From positions 5,631,789-5,695,788 of the forward strand of contig NW_009799099.1 in the NCBI RefSeq assembly GCF_000213175.1: a stretch of DNA of 64,000 nucleotides, written 5' to 3'. This DNA comes from Neurospora tetrasperma FGSC 2508. Its lineage: Eukaryota; Ascomycota; Sordariomycetes; Sordariales; Sordariaceae. Under the pieces are notes generated by a model that made no database searches, was not told the DNA's origin, and was given only the letters and a program-made list of their open reading frames with translations. Position 1 is the stretch's first letter; every line of letters begins with the position of its first letter. Position numbers and translations under genes: made by a program. Positions 46,301 to 57,225 of this stretch are shown piece after piece.

Positions 46301-48161
46301 CTAAGCGTGCGCCCTCTCCACATCAGAATACAACTCCTCCTCCTTCTCAATCGGATTATCAATCCGCATCGTAAACTCCTTGCCCTCCTCCTTCAAGAAA
46401 CACGCCGCGATGGCCGCCACCGCCACAAAGCAGCTCGCCGCCGTCCACACCCTCCTGAACCCCGTCGCAAACGTCTCCTTGAGCGCATACACGCCCGCCT
46501 CGATAATCTGCGGCGTCACACCCTCAATCTTGGGGATCAGCTCCTCATGGTGATCCGCCAGGGCACCGATCAACGGTCCAACCGACTGCGGCGGCAAGCC
46601 AAGGGGCAGCACGGCCTGAGCAATGTTATCCCCCAAGTGATTCAAGGCGCCATTGAGAAGGGCGTTGTAGATAGCCAGGCCAACAGACCCGCCGAGCGAG
46701 CGGAGACCAATGACCAGCCCCGTGGCGATCGCGATGAGTTCAGGCGGGGTGGATAGTTGTGCAATGGTGACTAGAACGCAGAGCGACATGCCGAGGGCGG
46801 TACCGAGCAGGACGGGGTATCCCCAGACCTCGGTGTCGAAACCCACACCCGAAGTGGCCATGCAAGCAAAAAAGGCGGTAAAGATGCAAAAGGAAGCGAC
46901 CGTGATCCAGCGCACGCGCTTGTAATGGGCGCAGTACATGCCGGCGGCGGCGGCGGAGAAGATGGAGACAATGATGGCGATGGAGTAGCGAGTGGCGACA
47001 AGCAGGGCGTCCGTCTCGTAGAGGATGCCGACTTGGAAGGCAAAGTAGTTGTTGGCGCTGAAAAAGGCGAGACCCTCGCAAAAGAGGCAGACGAGCGCAA
47101 TGGGGAAGTTGCGGCTCTTGAACAGGCCGTGGTGGAACATGCCGTCCTTTTTGAAAAAGGTCTCGTAGACGGCCAGGGCAATGATGAGAGCCATGCCGAC
47201 GCCAAAGGTGGCGGACACGTGCGCGTTCGACCATGGGAACGGGTTCTCGGACCAGGAGAGGCCAATGCAGAAGAGGACAATGCCAGAGGTGAGGAGGAAG
47301 TAGCCGACCCAGTCGAGCTTGCCGAGCTTCTCGGAGAAGGAAAAGGATCGCTCCCGCTCGGTTTGAGGAGGGTTGTAGAAGACGAAGCACAGAACGGTGG
47401 CGAGAACGAAGAGACCGGTGCCGAGGTACCAGAACTTCCGGAAACCCTCGGAGGGGACGTTGGAAGTACGGGAGAAAGCGCCGGAGCAAAGCAGGGCAGT
47501 GATACCACCGAGGCCGTTGGCGATGAGGTCAGCGGCTTGGCCCCATGAGCGGTAGCGGCGCGGAAGGACCTCGGAGGACACGGCGTGCAGAAGGGGCTGA
47601 GCGCCGTAGCTGATGGAAGTAATGGCCAAGCCGGCAATGGCCATGTTCATCGAGGTGGCCCGGGCCACGATGATGGAGCCAACGGCACCAATAAAGGTAG
47701 AAAGAACCAAGAACCAGCGACGACCCCAGTAGTCAGCTGCCTGGGAGAAGATGGGACTCAGCACGGCCGTGCCAATGGCAATCGACGACGAGAGCCATAC
47801 TCCGTCAGCCGTGCTTCCATTACCGAGTGTGATGGCGATAGTGTTCGTTTGCTGTATTGCGACAGACTGAGGTCAGTGCACTGGAACTTGCATGACGAGA
47901 TGTCTCAGGACAAGGGAGATGGGGATCGGCACTTACAGCTCCACTCCCGACGACATTGTAGATCTGGACAAAGTAGATAACACAAATGGCAAAGACAGCC
48001 AAAAAGGTCTTTGCGTGAAGGTGCGGCCTAGGTTCGCTCCGTGAGGACGAGGTATCGGAAGCCGCAGTCTGTGATGATTGAGCCGTGCCCTTCTCCGGGT
48101 GCTGGTCATGCTGGGAAGCAATGCCTGGGGAAGATCCAGCCTCCCTTGCCGTGTCTGCCAT
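46301..48161 (-). CDS. TRI12-type MFS efflux transporter
   Basis: Fourteen-helix-type MFS transporter resembling the TRI12/siderophore-like branch of drug:H+ antiporters. Exons 48161-47937 and 47851-46301 over an 85-nt intron give 591 aa. Exon 1 is a polar cytosolic N-terminus plus helix 1 (TFLAVFAICVIYFVQIYNVVGSGA). Exon 2 resumes with QTNTIAITLG and, after WLSSSIAIGTAVLSPIFSQ, shows the MFS motif A equivalent ADYWGRRWFLVL. SSEVLPRRYRSWGQAADLI fits helix 5 of this branch. GLRSLGGSVGLAIYNALLNG near the end is a further family sign. The tail is acidic (EKEEELYSDVERAHA). It diverges from an FAD monooxygenase 2.9 kb away. Export of a toxic or aromatic compound is plausible, but the substrate is unknown. 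Confidence 0.9.
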
Positions 48162-51057
48162 ATTTTCCTTCTCGACTCAACTGCTTGTGCTGGATGGAAT
48201 TATGTCGAGTGTCAGGAACAGTTGGATGAGTGTAACGGCAGTGGGAATTCTCAGACTCGTAGACAATGGAAGGTGGGAGAAGTGAAAGGTGTAAGGTGAA
48301 GAACACTTTCTTATCCGAGAGGTTGCATAAGAGACACAGACAGAAAAGGGAGAAGAGAAGTGTCTGATGTGAAGTACCAAGACGGAAGAACAGCCGGCAG
48401 ATACGAAGATGCCGAAAGGGATATGTATGTTCATATGGGTGTCAAAGACAAAAATTTGCGTTTCTGCAACGTCCGCCACCTGGTCCATACTCTGAAAGAC
48501 CAAGAATACTGAGGCCGGAGTCCAGCCACCAAAAATCTGCCTATGTAATTGCTCCTTACCAAGGACTATGCGGCCACACAACGCTACATGATATTGCCCA
48601 GCCCCCGTGGTAGCTTCGTTCTAGGCCTGAGCCGCGAGGCCAATAACAGCGGGGGAACAAGTTAATGCGTCTCTGATGAAGAACGGGGGATAGGAGACCC
48701 TGCCATAATATCGAAGAAATAGTAGTGCGCTTGAAGAAGATAATCTTATCGAGTGTCCAGCCCGTACAAGGCCATCTGTCACCGGTGGTAACGCCAAAAT
48801 TACCATAGTTACCGTTACATGACAGATGCGACATTTACAGGTCTTCCCAAGCCGCTATTCGCGGACGCTAAAGTCCAGGCCAGTCCACTAAGACGGACAG
48901 CAGGATACGGTGGGGTAAACAGGCGAAATTGCAAAGATGCGTGACGTTGGGAAAGACAAGGGGATCGTAACGACAAGGACAATAGGCGGAGAGGACGGGG
49001 CATTTTATTCGTTCCTCTGGAAAGCCGAGGGTCAGGAAGAGAACGGCTGGGACCCATGGGTGTGAGAGGTTTCAAGGGCCAGGGGCAACTATCAATGCGG
49101 AGAAGGAGGAGGGACAGCCTGGGAGAAGGACAGTGACACCATCGACATGTCAAGTGTCATCAGCTAGGGCCTAGCTTGATCTGGGCTAGGTGAGTGAACG
49201 CCGTAGCTGGCTGTCAGTTTACCTTGTCAGGCCAGGAATTGGAGGAAAAAGCAGAGACATTTGTTGGCCTTTCCTTTTGATGGCACGTCAGTTGGGTTCC
49301 TCGGTCTTTTGGAACAAGAAGACGAGACCCTTTTCCGGTGACAACCGCTTGCGAAGCTTGGTTCAACTCTGGGTATTTACCATTATCAAAGAGAAAGCCA
49401 AAAAGCGTACGATTTCCGAGGGTTGACGTTCCAGCGCTGTTCATACCGTGTCGAAATCCATGAGTTGTATGGGCAAGTGAAGAAATTCGCACTCACCAGT
49501 CATCTTTCTTTTCGGTGGTGACATTCTCAATATGTCGATGTCCCCCCACCACCCACATCAACGATGCCCTGGTCCCCTCCGGAACGGCTCGCTAGCGACC
49601 TTTCTCCGCTAGCGGCCAATCCTCCAGCGAATCCACTGATGCTCTTCCGGGGGTTTTGGGGTCTTGTGGGAGGGCTCGAGCACCGAGCACCCCTAGCAAG
49701 TTGACGTTACAGCCCAGCGGCATAAGTGGAAGCTCGGCCGGAGGGGTCAAAGCGCAACTGTCTCTCCCCTGTCTGTACCTAGGTAGGTACTTGATATCAA
49801 TGTCTCTTGCCACATTCATCCCCTTGGTAACCAGTGATGTATCATCCTTTCCCCCCTCGCATTTGTTATAGGATTTTTTCTTTTCTTTTTGCCCAATTCC
49901 AGCTGGAATGACGGGTGTTTTAGCCCCAGCATTGTTGAAGCTTGTCTAAACCCAGAAACGTCGAGTGACGACGCCATATCACGACGACTACGTATCGAGC
50001 ATTAGATAGATAATGCGAAAAAGAGGCCCAAATAATGTAATAAGAAAGATATCGAGTGCTCTGCGGCGTCGGGCTAACATACGTAGACAGACTGAAGTGA
50101 TCCTGCCAATCAATGTCAACATGCTTGTGGTTCGCGATTCTCCCTTGGGTTCCATGTCTTGGCCTGGAAGGTGTGCTCCAACCAAACTTGACCCCTTGCT
50201 GTTGGCAAGAAGAAAAATATATGGGGATCAAGGGCCGAGATAGCGTAACTCTCCGAGGCAAGTCTCATACGATTCCATTGCTTCTTTCAGATGGTCAACG
50301 CAACGCAATCTTTGGTACCGCGGGACACATGTTGCAATGCAACAGTTGTTCCACGCCGGTGTCTTCTGTATGTTTCCTGGGTCCGTCCTTTCAATCTCCA
50401 TTTCACTGGCTGATTTCTGCCGTGAGATAGCTGGTGATATCCTTTTGTTGTTTCTCAGTTACTCCGATTTCAAAGCCTCTGATTCCAGATCATGGCCAAA
50501 ATGATAGACGCGGAATTACTCCGCTTTTTTAGTAGCCAGCTCGCGATTATACACAGTAATGGGCAAAGTTGATCGGCGGGTCTGTGCACCTTCCCCTCTC
50601 TTGCAAGATTCACTTGAATCCCTTGAAATGCAAGGAAATAGCTAGTCGGATTCCTTAGATGTCGAAGCAGGGGTGTCTACTGTAAGACATAGCTTGTCTC
50701 AACATTCCTGCCGAGGTATATATACAATCATATCACGGGTTGTATCGAAAGCTTCCGCCATGCTGCGTTGCAGTGATAGTAGAGATTCCACTATCGGATG
50801 GTGAAGGCCGAGACAGTTCGTAATCCTTGGGTCAGGGGTCAAGACCTTGCATGGTACCGTCCGCGTGGTGTCTTTCTTCAGCCTTCTTATTGGGAACGCG
50901 CCGTGGGCCAGGAAGGCTGCTTTTGATCCTCTGTGTTACTGTATCTTCCTTACCAAGTTCTGTCTTGTGCTGATCCTCCTGTCAGTCTCATTGCATGAGT
51001 ACTTTCTGAGCATCGGTTGCATTCCCATATTCGTTTCACTCTCATACTGCCATCATC
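48162..51057. other. Divergent intergenic region, MFS / monooxygenase
   Basis: 2.9 kb. No gene supported; short open frames only. A GTACCTAGGTAGGTAC motif lies at 49775-49790. Both divergent promoters should be here. Confidence 0.5.
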
Positions 51058-52684
51058 ATGCCTGCCCTCACTCAAGACCAGTCCCTCGATGTAATCATCG
51101 TTGGAGCGGGCATCGCAGGGCTGGCTGCCGGCATCTCGCTTCGCCGGGCGGGCCACAACGTTCGCATCTTTGAGCGATCAGAGCTCAACAATGAGGTTGG
51201 CGCCGCCATTCATGTGCCTCCAAATGCCAACCGTTCCCTCGTGGCATGGGGCTTGGATCCTGTGGAGAACAAGTTCGTTGCGTCCACCGGCATCGCCATT
51301 GGATCCGGAGCCACTCTTCAGCAGTTTGACTTCACCCCACTCGGTGACTGGGTTCCCAAGGTGTATGGCGGTCCTCTGTACTTTGCCCACCGAGTTGACT
51401 TGCATGAGTCTTTGAAGAAGCTGGCGATGGGCCTTGAGGGTCCGGGAAAGCCTGTCGAGTTGAGCTTGGGCGTGCAGGTTGTCGCTTATGTGGGTGATAT
51501 CCTATATGTGGAGATGAAACAGCCGGCCCCTTACTCTTCCGTCCACGCAAGATCGTCATGCCGGGCACGGTAGCGAGAAGTCACCGAGACACGGGCTGAG
51601 AAATAGTAGCCTTATGCTAACCAATTGCCTCTATAGAACCCAGAGGAGCCATCCATCACCCTTAGCTCGGGCCTTGTGAAGAAGGCGGACCTTGTCGTTG
51701 CGGCAGATGGTGTCCATTCCATTGCTGTTGAGACCATCCTTGGATATGCCAACAAGCCAGAGCCTCAATCGCTCTACAATGGATGTTACCGCTTCCTCAT
51801 CCCGGCTGTTGACCTAGATGCCGACGAGGAGACTGCGTGGTGGAACAAGAATGGCGAGAGCGAGGGACTTATGAGGATCTATACCGCTAGCAAGTTCGGC
51901 AATCGCTTCATCGCGTATCCATGCCGTGGTGGTGAGGTTTGGAACTGTGTTGGCATGTTCCACGATGATGAGTTGGAAGGCGCCACCAAGGAGGATTGGC
52001 AAACACCTGTCGATAAGTCCCACTTGCTCAAGTCCTTTGCCGATTTCCATCCCTCCCTCCACGCCGTACTGAAGTATGTCATCACCCTCTTTTTCCTCCG
52101 ATGTTGTATTGCTAACGCGATGTTCCGTGGTGCAGCAAAGCGAGCGAAGTAAAGCGGTGGCCTCTCCTCTATCGTGGCCCCGTGCCCACATGGACCAAAG
52201 GCAAGATGGTCATCATTGGAGACGCGGCCCATCCCATGTTGCCGCACCAAGGCCAAGGAGGCGCACAGGGTATTGAAGACGGCATTGCCCTTGGCATCTC
52301 GTTAAGTGGTGCCACATCTGAGGATATCCAGGAGAGGCTGGCCATCTTTGAGAAGGCCAGGAGACACAGGGCGAGCGCTATTCAGGTGATGAGTAACGCC
52401 GGAGTGGACCAAGCTGAAAGAGTGGCTAGAGAGGTGGCACAATACGTCAGCGTTCCTTTGGGTATGTTCGCATTGCAAGATATGGTACCTTGAAGATAGG
52501 ATGCTGACGTTGAGTCCACCACACAGATTCCCAGGCCAAGTTCGCCGAGTACAACTGGGGCCACGATATTGTCGACACCACAATCCAGCTGCTTCGGGGG
52601 TCTGCGGATGCCAAGTTTGAGCTTCCGGAAGGATTCTTCAAGGGCAACCCATTCTCGCCGCAGAATGCGCCCAAGTATGCGTAG
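51058..52684 (+). CDS. FAD-dependent monooxygenase, salicylate-hydroxylase-like
   Basis: Class A flavoprotein monooxygenase that would hydroxylate an aromatic or related ring using NAD(P)H, FAD and O2. Four exons, 51058-51489, 51637-52073, 52136-52461 and 52527-52684, give 450 aa. Visible motifs are the dinucleotide fold [20 protein letters not shown] (about 13-32), the DG motif [12 protein letters not shown], and the FAD-binding GD motif [18 protein letters not shown] followed by IEDG. The first donor is the weaker GTGGGT, but joining at 51489 gives [13 protein letters not shown], which continues the family pattern. Start context CATCATCATGCC. Length is normal for the family. No signal peptide: cytosolic or peroxisomal. 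Neighbours suggest an aromatic-compound theme with the divergent efflux pump; the exact substrate cannot be told. Confidence 0.92.
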
Positions 52685-53266
52685 GGGGGCGGTCGCATAT
52701 CACAGGATAGAGGGGTGGTCGGGTCTAGAAATTTCGTGTAACAAAGCAACCCAGAACTTGTACATGGGCATTTTGAGAAGTTGATAGCATGACGATTGGT
52801 TTCGTTTCAAAGAAGAAAACGGAAAGATTCCCAATGACGTGATGTCGTGGATTGGATGAAAGGTCGCAAACGGGAAGCATTCGTCCGATGTCCATTCGCA
52901 CCACTTTCAGCACCCAACCTTAACGATTATTGCTAACAAGCTCTGCCCCGCCACTGTGATCGCCCGAACGGCGGACGAACATATGGCGGGCCCGGGGGAC
53001 GGTGGACCCACCGGGCGGTCTCCCGAATGTTTCATTCCTTCCGTCAGGTCTTCAGTGGCCGCCGGGGCCCGCGCGGGGCAAGCGGGGCAAACGGACCGCC
53101 TGTAAGTCTGTAACACGCCAAACTGCCGGAGACTGCTGTCGATCCGGAACAAGACTGCCGGATTTCCTTCATCTTATTCCCGAAAGCAACCAAATAAAAA
53201 CAATTTTCATTCGATTTTTCAGAAAGAGGAATTCTTTCCATTACATCAGTGTCACCACCATCCTTT
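52685..53266. other. Intergenic, monooxygenase to PBP-like gene
   Basis: Short gap between two same-strand genes, with a GC-rich patch at 52975-53100. It should carry the promoter of the downstream gene; no motif stands out. Confidence 0.5.
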
Positions 53267-54379
53267 ATGCGCCCCGCATTGCGTCATTTTCAGCAGTACC
53301 TTTTTAAACCAACAGAGGCAATCTCACTGCGCCTGTCACCACCAGCGACATTGACATCACCATTCAAGCCGTTCCGCGTAAATAGCAACCACCATCAAGT
53401 CAGAACCCTCTCAACAACAACCATCATCATGTCCGCCGCCACCCCGCTCAAAATCGGCTTCGTGCCCGAGCACTTCTCCACCCCCATCCACTTTGCCCAA
53501 AAGCACTATGGTCTCTCCGCCGAACTCATCCCCTTCCCCTCCGGCACCGGGCACATGATCACCTCTCTGCGCTCGGGCGAGATCGACGTCGCCGTCGGCC
53601 TGACCGAAGGCTGGGTCGCCGGACTCGGCAAGGACCCCTCCACCACCCAGGACGCCTCTTTCGGCACCGACGGCGGCTACCGTCTGGTCGGCACCTACGT
53701 CGAGACCCCTCTGTGCTGGGCCATTTCGACGGGCGCGGACCGTCCCGAGATCCAGTCGGTCGACTCGCTCAAGGGCGGCAAGATTGGTGTGTCGAGGATC
53801 GGATCGGGCAGTTACGTGATGGGGTACGTGCTGGCTGACCAGCGCGACTGGCTGGTGCCGACGACGGCGGTGGGCACGGACATGGAGACGGCTTCCCCGT
53901 TCAGCGACTTTGTGGTGCTCAACACGTTCAAGAACCTGCGGGACGCGGTCAATTCCGGGGAGGCGGATTTCTTCATGTGGGAGCACTTTACCAGCAAGAA
54001 GTACTATGACTCGGGCGAGATCAGACGCGTGGGCGAGATTTACACGCCCTGGAGCAGCTGGAAGATCGTCGCTTCTACCAAGCTGTTTGACGAGCAAAAG
54101 AAGCTAGACGAGCGCGTCGAGGAGGCCATGGAGAAGATTAACGAGGGTATCAAGCACTTTGAGGAGCACCAGGATGAGGCCGTCAAGTATATCAGCACGG
54201 AGCTCGATTACTCGGAGGAGGACGCGCGGGAGTGGTTGAAGACGGTCAAGTTCCCCAAGCAGGTACAGGGTGTTGATCAGGCGGTGATTGACAAGACTGT
54301 GAACATTTTGAGGAAGGCGGGTGTGTTGACGGAGGGACGGGGCATGAAGCCTGAGGAAATGATTGCCAAGACGAGGTAA
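53267..54379 (+). CDS. Periplasmic-binding-protein-like (Ca3427-type)
   Basis: Cytosolic or mitochondrial protein with a type-2 periplasmic-binding-protein fold (NMT1/SsuA-like), like Candida Ca3427, a eukaryotic member with an unidentified ligand. Intronless. KIGFVPEHFSTPIHFAQKHYG opens the domain, then TGHMITSLRSGEIDVAVGLTEG, GGKIGVSRIGSGSYVMGYV, GEADFFMWEHFTSKKY and a helical C-terminal lobe. Two starts are possible. The ATG at 53267 (370 aa) adds 54 residues rich in Arg, Ser and Leu with one acid, resembling a mitochondrial presequence. The ATG at 53429 (316 aa) sits in CATCATCATGTCC, the same context as the neighbouring monooxygenase start, and gives a cytosolic form. Strong GC3 bias suggests good expression. 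Ligand may be a thiamine-precursor- or sulfonate-like small molecule; unproven. Confidence 0.85.
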   Translation: MRPALRHFQQYLFKPTEAISLRLSPPATLTSPFKPFRVNSNHHQVRTLSTTTIIMSAATPLKIGFVPEHFSTPIHFAQKHYGLSAELIPFPSGTGHMITSLRSGEIDVAVGLTEGWVAGLGKDPSTTQDASFGTDGGYRLVGTYVETPLCWAISTGADRPEIQSVDSLKGGKIGVSRIGSGSYVMGYVLADQRDWLVPTTAVGTDMETASPFSDFVVLNTFKNLRDAVNSGEADFFMWEHFTSKKYYDSGEIRRVGEIYTPWSSWKIVASTKLFDEQKKLDERVEEAMEKINEGIKHFEEHQDEAVKYISTELDYSEEDAREWLKTVKFPKQVQGVDQAVIDKTVNILRKAGVLTEGRGMKPEEMIAKTR

Positions 54380-54710
54380 AGGGTGATGATAATGAATGGA
54401 CACTCGTTGGTTAGGTGGATTCGCTTCGTCAGCCAACCGACTTTCCCCGTAATGAATGATTAGGACATGATAGACAAAATGCGATGCTTTCGGAATCAAT
54501 GGTGCTTGGTGTCGTGACCAAGGATTGTTTGTGTGAGATGGACTTTTTTTTAGCAGTTTTGACAACTACTATCATTGAAGTTGTTGATCATTCTTTAACT
54601 GACACCTCTTATCATGTGGTTGTTGCCGCGATATCTGAGTGCATCCAAAGCGGAGTCAGCATGCATTAGCCCCATATAGGCTCACCTTCTCAACACTACT
54701 ATTAACGTAT
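54380..54710. other. Intergenic before tRNA-Ala
   Basis: About 330 bp of 3' flank; nothing coding seen. Confidence 0.5.
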
Positions 54711-54798
54711 GGGCTAATGGTCTAGTGGTATGATTTCTGTTTTGCAATGCCTTCATTGAAAATACAGACGGTCCCGCGTTCAATCCGCGGTTAGTCCA
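54711..54798 (+). tRNA. tRNA-Ala (UGC), intron-containing
   Basis: Acceptor stem GGGCTAA/TTAGTCC carries the G3:U70 pair that marks alanine tRNAs, with A73. D arm GTCT...GATT, anticodon stem TCTGT/ACAGA, anticodon TGC at 54743-54745, T arm CCGCG-TTCAATC-CGCGG. A 16-nt intron (54747-54762) follows position 37, the usual place. TTTTT at 54802-54806 ends transcription. Confidence 0.9.
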
Positions 54799-54801
54799 AT
54801 C

Positions 54802-54806
54802 TTTTT
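54802..54806 (+). terminator. Pol III terminator of tRNA-Ala
   Basis: T5 run four bases after the tRNA 3' end, with more T-runs beyond it. Confidence 0.75.
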
Positions 54807-55593
54807 CTTCTTTTTGCTTTGTGTTGTTTTGTTCTTCCTAAGTTGGCGATGCTGGGAGATGTTCGTTTTGCTTTTTTGTTTCTCAAGGGACCCCGGACTT
54901 TGATGTGCACCTTTGTCTTGATGATGAGAACCGCAAGTCCCAGGCAGACAATGTTGCAGGTAGCACAAGACGGATTGAATGGAGGTACGATAAACGAAAA
55001 TCATTGGAGGTGTGGTTCTAGACTTCCACTGTCATGTGCAGTTTCTTACCAAAGTGACACCTGGATTGTGGTCGCGGTGAAGTTCGATCTGGTACAAGAT
55101 ATTGACAAAAGCAGGAAATCTAAATGGATTATCGTCCATGTATGGTGATAACCAAATGATAGCGAACAGTATCAACATTGAATCCGAAACGAACATGGAC
55201 AAAGCAACGAAAGGGACAGACCGTGAACGAGCGCATCACCACCAGCGTACAATCCGATACCGCGAACACGAACCGAAAAGACAAAAGAAGGACGAAAACA
55301 GTCGGAATGCGCCATTCCAGATTCGTTGGTAGTATTCCGACAGCGAGAAAAGTACCGTCACCTGGGAAGGAGCGAAGTGAACGCACTTGCTTACTTTGGT
55401 ACTTTGCACGCTCAAGGCAGGAAGGAATGCACTTGCTTGTTTTGTACCAGACATCTGCAAACTTGAGTGCCAAACCACCAACATGAACCAAAAAAAACCA
55501 CCATTCACGCCCAATTCAACCGAAATAAAAAGAAAGACATCAAGAACAACAAAAAGGAATCATTTAGACGTCAAGAACAGCAAAAAAAAAACT
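54807..55593. other. Intergenic between the two tRNA genes
   Basis: Open frames at 54819-55148 (+) and 55129-55491 (-) have no recognisable domain. I see nothing else. Confidence 0.45.
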
Positions 55594-55601
55594 AAAAAAA
55601 A
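55594..55601 (-). terminator. Pol III terminator of tRNA-Ser
   Basis: Run of eight T on the minus strand, five bases past the tRNA-Ser 3' end, followed by a second T-run. Confidence 0.75.
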
Positions 55602-55606
55602 CATGA

Positions 55607-55699
55607 CGTCACCTGCAGGATTCGAACCTGCGCGTCCGAAGACACAGCCTAGTATTAAGTAATAGCAGGGCTGCGCGTTAACCACTCCGCCAAAGTGAC
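55607..55699 (-). tRNA. tRNA-Ser (GCU), intron-containing
   Basis: Minus-strand type II tRNA. The acceptor stem GTCACTT pairs with AGGTGAC; G73 fits serine. D stem GCG/CGC; anticodon stem CAGCC/GGCTG; anticodon GCT at 55666-55664. A 12-nt intron (55662-55651) lies after position 37. The long variable arm (TGTCTTCGGACG) is diagnostic for Ser/Leu. T arm GCAGG-TTCGAAT-CCTGC. Confidence 0.92.
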
Positions 55700-57225
55700 A
55701 AGTGCTTATTGTTGAAGTAATGTTTCCAAAACCCAGCCTATATACCCACAGAGAAGAATCCGACCTCTCACAGTTTGTTGGTGGTATGTTCTACAGAGCT
55801 TCAAGGTGCAGGATGGTTGAGTTCATGTTGATTGGATAAAATAGATCAATTCGTACTCTACACCAACGGTATGACTACATGGAAGGGTAGCTTACTCACT
55901 AAGCTGAGCGCTTGATGTGGGCGTCTAATTTGGAAGGCCAACACTATGCACGCTAAGTGTTGCGCCGGTTACCGATTCACCGATTGACCGATTCACCGAT
56001 ACGGCATACATACAACCAACTCAACCCGAAATTATCGAACTTAAACATTAACTTCTCTTGGTCTCCATACTACAACTGCATTCCTTTGCTTCGGATCTTC
56101 CGCACAAGCACATGATCTACATCAACATTACAACACAAGTAAGTACCTATGCTTGTCCATGACAAACAAAAATGATGGAGACCTTTGCTGCAGTCCAATA
56201 CCTACTGCTCGTTGTAGTTGCGAAAGGCCATTGCAAGACAGTGCTAGGGATTACAACAATTCGAAAAGATCTCGACTAGATTTCTTTAAGGATATTTCAA
56301 TCTAGGAACAAGCCCAGAAATCAAGCATAAAGATGTAGTAGAGACGCTTGGACGCGTAGTAAGAGTATACCCAAGGGATATTGCCTATCAAAGGTCTTAA
56401 TAATTTTGTTTGGAACGAGCTAGGCTGTGTTCGGCATACATACGATAAGAAACTAAAATGCCCGTAGGAGAGTTTCATATCGACTCCTCCCTTTATGCCC
56501 TTAGCCTTAGCTCTCGGCCCTCGCATCCCCCCCTTCTCGGGTTCAAGTGCTTACTGACTTTTTTTTTTCCCACCAAGATCCTAGCCTCCAAGTATTATAG
56601 ACCTGGCGACATAGAAAGACATACCCCTAGGCCATCATAAAGAAGTTGAACAGATAGTTTGATTCATACCGTTCTGAAGACGGGTACCTAAGCCGTGATT
56701 ACCCGTCAGACACTCCAGACTCAGTCAGCGCGGGCGACATCAATGTCGGCGTCGTCACACAACGAACCAATCCCGGCCCTATGATAATTCAGTACGAAAG
56801 TGTGAACCTCCCTTTTATCCTAGGTATAAGGAAATATAGAAGTACAAAGCTCGTGAAACATGTAACCTGCATTCCGTAGTACACACCATCCGTACATCCA
56901 TTTTGCACAACAAATTCACAACAGGGAGAATGCGGAATGAATTCGAGACGAACATCGTGTATCACCCGTTACCTTCATTTTTGTATCACCAAAAAAACTG
57001 CTCACCAACACCAGACCAGACCTCCTTGTCCGAATCTCCAAGAAGCCAGTCAGCCAGCCGAGCCGAGCCGCCTCCAACAAACAACAACAACAAAACCTAA
57101 ACTCCTATCCCACCCAACCAACCCAGTAATAATGCACATATGTATAGAATAATCTCCATTACCTGCCATCCCCCCACCATTACATATCCCCCATTTTTCC
57201 CAGTTTTCCTATCCCCAACCGGGCA
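55700..57225. other. Intergenic, slightly AT-rich, no gene
   Basis: 1.5 kb with a short tandem of ACCGATTC-like units (about 55971-56002) and no supported coding region. Confidence 0.5.
55971..56002. repeat. ACCGATTC-like tandem
   Basis: Four to five imperfect 8-9 bp units (ACCGATTC, ACCGATTG) in a row, in gene-free DNA. Confidence 0.7.
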
